DNA of 64,000 nucleotides from Thermoanaerobaculia bacterium (GTDB lineage: Bacteria > Acidobacteriota > Thermoanaerobaculia > Multivoradales > J023): NCBI GenBank assembly GCA_030431255.1, contig JAUIJL010000011.1:124001-188000 (forward strand), read 5' to 3'. This document shows positions 60,503 to 64,000 of this stretch, piece after piece. Each line of letters starts with the position of its first letter. Position 1 is the first letter of the stretch. The notes under the pieces are model-generated. The model searched no databases, was not told the DNA's origin, and saw nothing but the letters and a program-made list of their open reading frames with translations. The position numbers and the translations under genes were made by a program.

Positions 60503-62095
60503 GTGAAGACCGCGAACGATCGTTTTATTCCTCTTTACGTGGACTACCTCCGGCGCCACCGTAGCTTGGCGACGAAGGCGGATTCGAGCCCTCTTAAGCT
60601 CGCTGCCCATCTCTTTGCCGTGGCGTCTCAGCTGGTGGCCGACTTCCACGACTTGAGAGATCGGCCTGTGCTACCCGGGATGAGGGATCTCGAGGCCCTG
60701 GAAACACATCTGGGTGGGCTTGAGGAAAGTATCTCCGCCCTGGATCTGTATGCTCGCCTCCTCGACGCTCTCGATTTGGTTCAAGACCAGTGTGCTCAGA
60801 GACACGATGACGGCCGCCAAGGGGAGGTCGAAATCGAGGAAGTGGTTCTCGATGGAGATCGCCGCCTGGGTGGTCGGGTCATTTATTGGGTTCGACGGCC
60901 GCGAGTGTACCGATCCTGGCGGCGCCAGGTCTGGGACGACGCGCAAGGCAGTCGTCCGCCCGGCTGGGAGGAACGCCCGTCCAGGCACCTGGATCGACTT
61001 TTTTGTTTCTGGCAGCGGGGCAATCATCAGCCTCGATTGGAGCGCGCTCGACCCGCCCATGCCGACCCGTACGCGCCCTTGATGAACGAAGCCGGAATTG
61101 GGATCGACCGAGGCGAGCCCTGGCGTCTCGCCCTCTGCCCCTTGGTCGGTGATGCACAAACCTGCTTTGAGCTGGTGGGAGAGCGAGGGCGTGATTTTAG
61201 AGCCGGCACCGCGTGTCCGGTGACCGCGAAGGAAGGTCACTCCTTGCAGGAGCAAATAGAAACTGCCCTGAGGACCGCGGAAGAACAAGCGATACACCTG
61301 CTGGTTTTTCCTGAGCTGACGATCGATCTCGAAACCCGACACTGGTTGTGTGAGCGATTGAGGCACTCCGGCAGCAATCTCCCCTACGGCGTGGTCACCG
61401 GCAGCTTTCATATCGATCGCGACGAGCTGACGAGGCCGTACAACGAAAGTCTGTTGATCGACGACAAAGGGCGGACCCTGCTGGAGCATTGGAAGGCCGG
61501 GCGTTTTCGAATCACGGGAGAGCAGCTCGATGGCGCCGTGAAGGCGGGATTCTTTCCTGATGGCAAGCTCGCCGAGGTATTCGGGCTGGGTCCCCACGAC
61601 GAAATCCAAGAATTCATCGAGCCGGGCTCGAAGCTTCAGCTCTTGGAAACGGCCGGTGCACAAATCGCGGTGTTGATTTGCGCCGACGCCATCGATCGGA
61701 AGAATCGTCGACAGATGAGAGATCTGATCGTCGAGGTGTCGCCGGATTTGGTGCTCCTGCCTTCGATGTCCTTCGAGTCCGGTCCGTTTCGGGTCTTCGA
61801 GGAAGAGCTCCAAGAGCTCGAGGTGGGCACGCTTTTGGTCAATGCGCACTGCGTTTGCCAACCGGAAGAGACCCTGGCATCCGTCAGCTTGGGGCACTAT
61901 GAGCAAGCGGGTGGTCCTCCCGCCAGGGTCCGATGGCGCAGAGGACAAGCCGCAGCCGAGAAATGGAATCGTGGTCGCAAGGGCAATAAAGGTGAATGGG
62001 TGGAGTATTCCCCCGAAGAGGGAGATCCCTACGCCTGGATGCGCGACCCCGCGGGCGAGCGAATCGGCTTGATCGTCGATTTGGGCGGGTTCTAG
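60503..62095 (+). CDS. Carbon-nitrogen hydrolase (nitrilase superfamily) with novel N-terminal domain
   Basis: 530 residues. The start is a GTG at 60503 with GGAGG four bases upstream. The catalytic Glu-Lys-Cys triad of the superfamily is visible: LLVFPELTID (Glu), LLEHWKAGRF (Lys), AVLICADAID (Cys). The first 190 residues are an unrecognised alpha-helical domain (FIPLYVDYLRRHRSL, LYARLLDALDLV), unlike amidase, beta-ureidopropionase or NAD synthetase partners. It hydrolyses a C-N bond in a small molecule or peptide; substrate unknown. Same strand as the two following genes, with a 269-base gap before them. The extra helical domain may be an interaction module. Confidence 0.8.
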   Translation: MKTANDRFIPLYVDYLRRHRSLATKADSSPLKLAAHLFAVASQLVADFHDLRDRPVLPGMRDLEALETHLGGLEESISALDLYARLLDALDLVQDQCAQRHDDGRQGEVEIEEVVLDGDRRLGGRVIYWVRRPRVYRSWRRQVWDDAQGSRPPGWEERPSRHLDRLFCFWQRGNHQPRLERARPAHADPYAPLMNEAGIGIDRGEPWRLALCPLVGDAQTCFELVGERGRDFRAGTACPVTAKEGHSLQEQIETALRTAEEQAIHLLVFPELTIDLETRHWLCERLRHSGSNLPYGVVTGSFHIDRDELTRPYNESLLIDDKGRTLLEHWKAGRFRITGEQLDGAVKAGFFPDGKLAEVFGLGPHDEIQEFIEPGSKLQLLETAGAQIAVLICADAIDRKNRRQMRDLIVEVSPDLVLLPSMSFESGPFRVFEEELQELEVGTLLVNAHCVCQPEETLASVSLGHYEQAGGPPARVRWRRGQAAAEKWNRGRKGNKGEWVEYSPEEGDPYAWMRDPAGERIGLIVDLGGF

Positions 62096-62364
62096 AAGCT
62101 ATTTCTTGCTGAGGTCTAGACAGAGGTCAGTCTTTTCCCTATACTGAAAAATACTGAAAGCGATCTTGATGAGAAATCGCTGTAAGCAACTTGAAAAGAA
62201 GATGTAAGACAAAAAATAACTGCAAGAGATCAGGATATAGTCGAGCTTGGCTAGCGGCCGCCCTCCGTAGCTATTGGCTGAGTAGCTGCGGCTTTGAATC
62301 TCCTCACCTGACGCTCGGGTCGTGACCTCAGGCCGACATTTCAATTTCAGAGAAAGGCACGGCG
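62096..62364. promoter_or_regulatory. AT-rich leader before the winged-helix gene
   Basis: 269 bases, clearly AT-richer than the flanking genes, with the short direct repeat ATACTGAAA at about 62142-62160. It probably contains a separate promoter for the winged-helix/GAF gene pair. No gene. Confidence 0.4.
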
Positions 62365-63186
62365 ATGACCAGGGGACAGCGGCCTTCCGAAGATCTAAAA
62401 GCTCTGGGCTTCCAGCTCAGACAATCCCTCAAAACCATCGGCGAGAAGGAGACTCCCGACTCGACGGAATTCCGGAGGTTCCTTCGACGGATCATCTCCA
62501 TGGGCTGGCGGGCCGCCGCCGACTGCGATTCCTTGCGCATGCGCGAGGTCATCGAGCTGGTGCGCGACGCCCGGCCGTTGATCGACGACGCATTACCCCT
62601 GCTCGGCCCTCGAGAAACCGCGGCCGTGGAGCTTCAGCACATGTTGGGGGCGCTCTACGTCGGCGAGGACGAGCTGCGCGAGATGGAAATCGAGGCCCGC
62701 TTGTCCGACCAAGGGCGCCATCCCCTCGATCGGGAGATCTTGAGAATTTTGGGCGAGGCCGAGCAGCCGCTCAGACAAGGGCAAGTCGCGGACCTCCTGC
62801 CCGAAGAGGTTCGGGTCACGGCAGCCCGTGTAGGCCAGGTGCTGCGCGATTGGTACGACCACTCCATCGTTCGTCGACAGATGGGGAAAGGGCCTGGACG
62901 ATCAGAGGTCTCGCATTATCTGCTGGCGCCCCGTGGTTGGGCGCTTTTCCGTCAATTGGGATTGTCTCCACGGCCGGAGCCCAAACCCGAGCCGGCTCCG
63001 CCTCGCCTCACGAAGCAAGATCTGGAGGACCTGATCATCGGCAGGGTGATCAGAGCAGCGTATTCCAGCCGTGACGCTCGGAAAATCAATGTGGCCGAAA
63101 CACTGTGCAATCCCCAAGAGCACATGCTGGCTGCCCGTGAATTGGCTGCGAGGGGAGACGTCAGGCTAGTCGCATTGGACGGTTGA
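62365..63186 (+). CDS. Winged-helix domain protein of unknown function
   Basis: 273 residues; AGAAAGG is about seven bases before the ATG. The N-terminal 110 residues are helical (DLKALGFQLRQSLKTIG, FRRFLRRIISMGWRAAAD). A winged helix spans about 118-195: HPLDREILRILGEAEQPL, then VADLLPEEVRVTAARVGQVLRDW and SHYLLAPRGWALF. A Pro-rich linker and a charged C-terminal domain follow. DNA binding is likely but a protein-binding role is possible. The next gene starts 1 base after its stop, so they are translated together. Confidence 0.75.
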   Translation: MTRGQRPSEDLKALGFQLRQSLKTIGEKETPDSTEFRRFLRRIISMGWRAAADCDSLRMREVIELVRDARPLIDDALPLLGPRETAAVELQHMLGALYVGEDELREMEIEARLSDQGRHPLDREILRILGEAEQPLRQGQVADLLPEEVRVTAARVGQVLRDWYDHSIVRRQMGKGPGRSEVSHYLLAPRGWALFRQLGLSPRPEPKPEPAPPRLTKQDLEDLIIGRVIRAAYSSRDARKINVAETLCNPQEHMLAARELAARGDVRLVALDG

Positions 63187-63187
63187 G

Positions 63188-64000
63188 ATGATCTTTCGGC
63201 GATCCGGCGATTCGGGAGAGCGGCGCCTGCTGAAACGGCTTGCGGAGCTCACACGCAGGAAGGATAGACCCTTCTCGGAGGTGCTCGAGAGCCTCGCCGA
63301 AGCGTTGGTCGACCTGCCCGGAGCAGGTATTGGAGCGGCCCTGGCTGTCTTCGAGCGAGGCGAGACGTTCGCACGGCCCCCGTTGATCGCCGAGGGGCGA
63401 AGTCTTCTCGCGTTGGATCCAACCGATCCCAATCTGAAGAATTTGCCCGCTGGCCTACGCTCTGGTAACGGTGTGTGTGAGCTTCGTTCCGCCGGGGGCG
63501 ATAAGTCCGAGGCTCTCACGGCGCTGGAAATCGAATCCGAGGGCGACTGGCAAATAGCGGCTCTCCTGCCGGGGGATGAAGCGGCTACCCAGGAAGCCAG
63601 GGAGATCCTGAATCGCGTCGGTCCGTGGATCGCCATGATCATTCTCCAAGCTCTTTCGGCCCAGGCGGAACGCAGGATCGAGAAGCTTCATGATTTGGCT
63701 CGCCGGGAGCTCAGGAAGAAGGATCCGAGCCTGCCGAAGCTGGTTTCCGAGCTGAAAACGATTTTTGACGCGACGGTGGCGACGGTTCTCTTGGCGGAGA
63801 GCGCCTCCAAAACCCTGAGACTCAGCTGCAGCACAGACGGGCGCTTGGGGCGGGATCGGCCGGTGGTTTACCGTGAGAATCAAGGGTGGACCGGCTTCGT
63901 GTTTGGTAGCGGGAAGTCCCTGCGAATTGCCGACCTGGAAGATCGAAAGGCTATCGAAGAAAAGCACGGTTTGGATCCAGGGCATCCCTACCATGAAGAA
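63188..64000 (+). CDS. GAF-domain sensor protein, 3' end cut by the window
   Basis: 271 residues are visible in an open frame that runs off the right edge. The start is the ATG at 63188, one base after the winged-helix gene stop. Residues about 12-150 look like a first GAF-like sensor (helix FSEVLESLAEALV, strand AALAVFERG, strand QIAALLPGD). After a helical connector (ERRIEKLHDLARRELRKKD) a second GAF domain begins (FDATVATVLLAESASKTLRLS, GWTGFVFGSGKSLRIADLED). The missing C-terminus will decide whether it is a kinase, phosphatase, cyclase or STAND-type sensor. Context: co-expressed with the winged-helix gene and near the C-N hydrolase. Confidence 0.75.
   Translation, partial: MIFRRSGDSGERRLLKRLAELTRRKDRPFSEVLESLAEALVDLPGAGIGAALAVFERGETFARPPLIAEGRSLLALDPTDPNLKNLPAGLRSGNGVCELRSAGGDKSEALTALEIESEGDWQIAALLPGDEAATQEAREILNRVGPWIAMIILQALSAQAERRIEKLHDLARRELRKKDPSLPKLVSELKTIFDATVATVLLAESASKTLRLSCSTDGRLGRDRPVVYRENQGWTGFVFGSGKSLRIADLEDRKAIEEKHGLDPGHPYHEE

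Overview
The window is about 64 kb of GC-rich bacterial DNA with densely packed genes and no rRNA, tRNA or CRISPR array that I can see. The lineage is inferred, not proven. Several traits fit an Acidobacteriota-type organism (Thermoanaerobaculia/Holophagae-like): Ser/Thr kinases fused to TPRs, a winged-helix/TPR transmembrane regulator, secreted proteins ending in a DGFE-x-GDT-x2-WSS tag, and many GTG/TTG starts with good Shine-Dalgarno sites. A 16S or ribosomal-protein marker outside the window would settle it.

0-7.5 kb: the end of a peroxiredoxin-like gene, an overlapping nucleotidyltransferase/small-protein pair, and a large secreted protein (seven FG-GAP-type blades, six DUF11-type repeats, C-terminal tag). 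7.6-18.4 kb: signalling genes, namely a TPR Ser/Thr kinase, a sigma-54 activator, a stand-alone caspase-like protein, a membrane sulfatase-fold enzyme, a TlpA-like thioredoxin and a winged-helix/TPR regulator. 18.5-31.3 kb: a 2312-residue secreted protein (14 kelch-like repeats plus a C25 gingipain-like protease domain, with REP-like DNA inserted in frame in its signal peptide), a second TPR kinase, a GT4 glycosyltransferase and an S10 carboxypeptidase.

31.3-48.4 kb: an oxidative-enzyme region. A P450 (one apparent frameshift), an iron lipoxygenase and a small 4-TM protein form a leftward operon that looks like an oxylipin pathway. Further on lie a multicopper oxidase-tyrosinase fusion, a second tyrosinase with a DUF2182 membrane protein, and an aromatic-amino-acid-decarboxylase-like PLP enzyme, suggesting phenol/catechol (DOPA-like) chemistry.

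Between these two oxidase groups (35.0-39.3 kb) lies the most striking locus: a 1286-residue NACHT NTPase with HEAT-like repeats whose C-terminal half carries two tandem TatC-like membrane modules. Each keeps the H-x2-E-x-R-x-RL and F-x2-P-x-LY-x3-E motifs of the twin-arginine signal receptor. Next to it is a small 2-TM protein that shares a 22-residue N-terminal tag with the NACHT protein (16 of 22 identical). I read this as a candidate undescribed STAND-type immunity or quality-control system.

48.7-64 kb: a lipoprotein amidohydrolase, an SPFH protein with a TTG-started ribbon-helix-helix gene, a 1571-residue periplasmic-propeller histidine kinase fused to a receiver and SpoIIE phosphatase, an M50-like membrane protease, several secreted proteins, and at the right edge a C-N hydrolase / winged-helix / GAF gene series cut by the window end.
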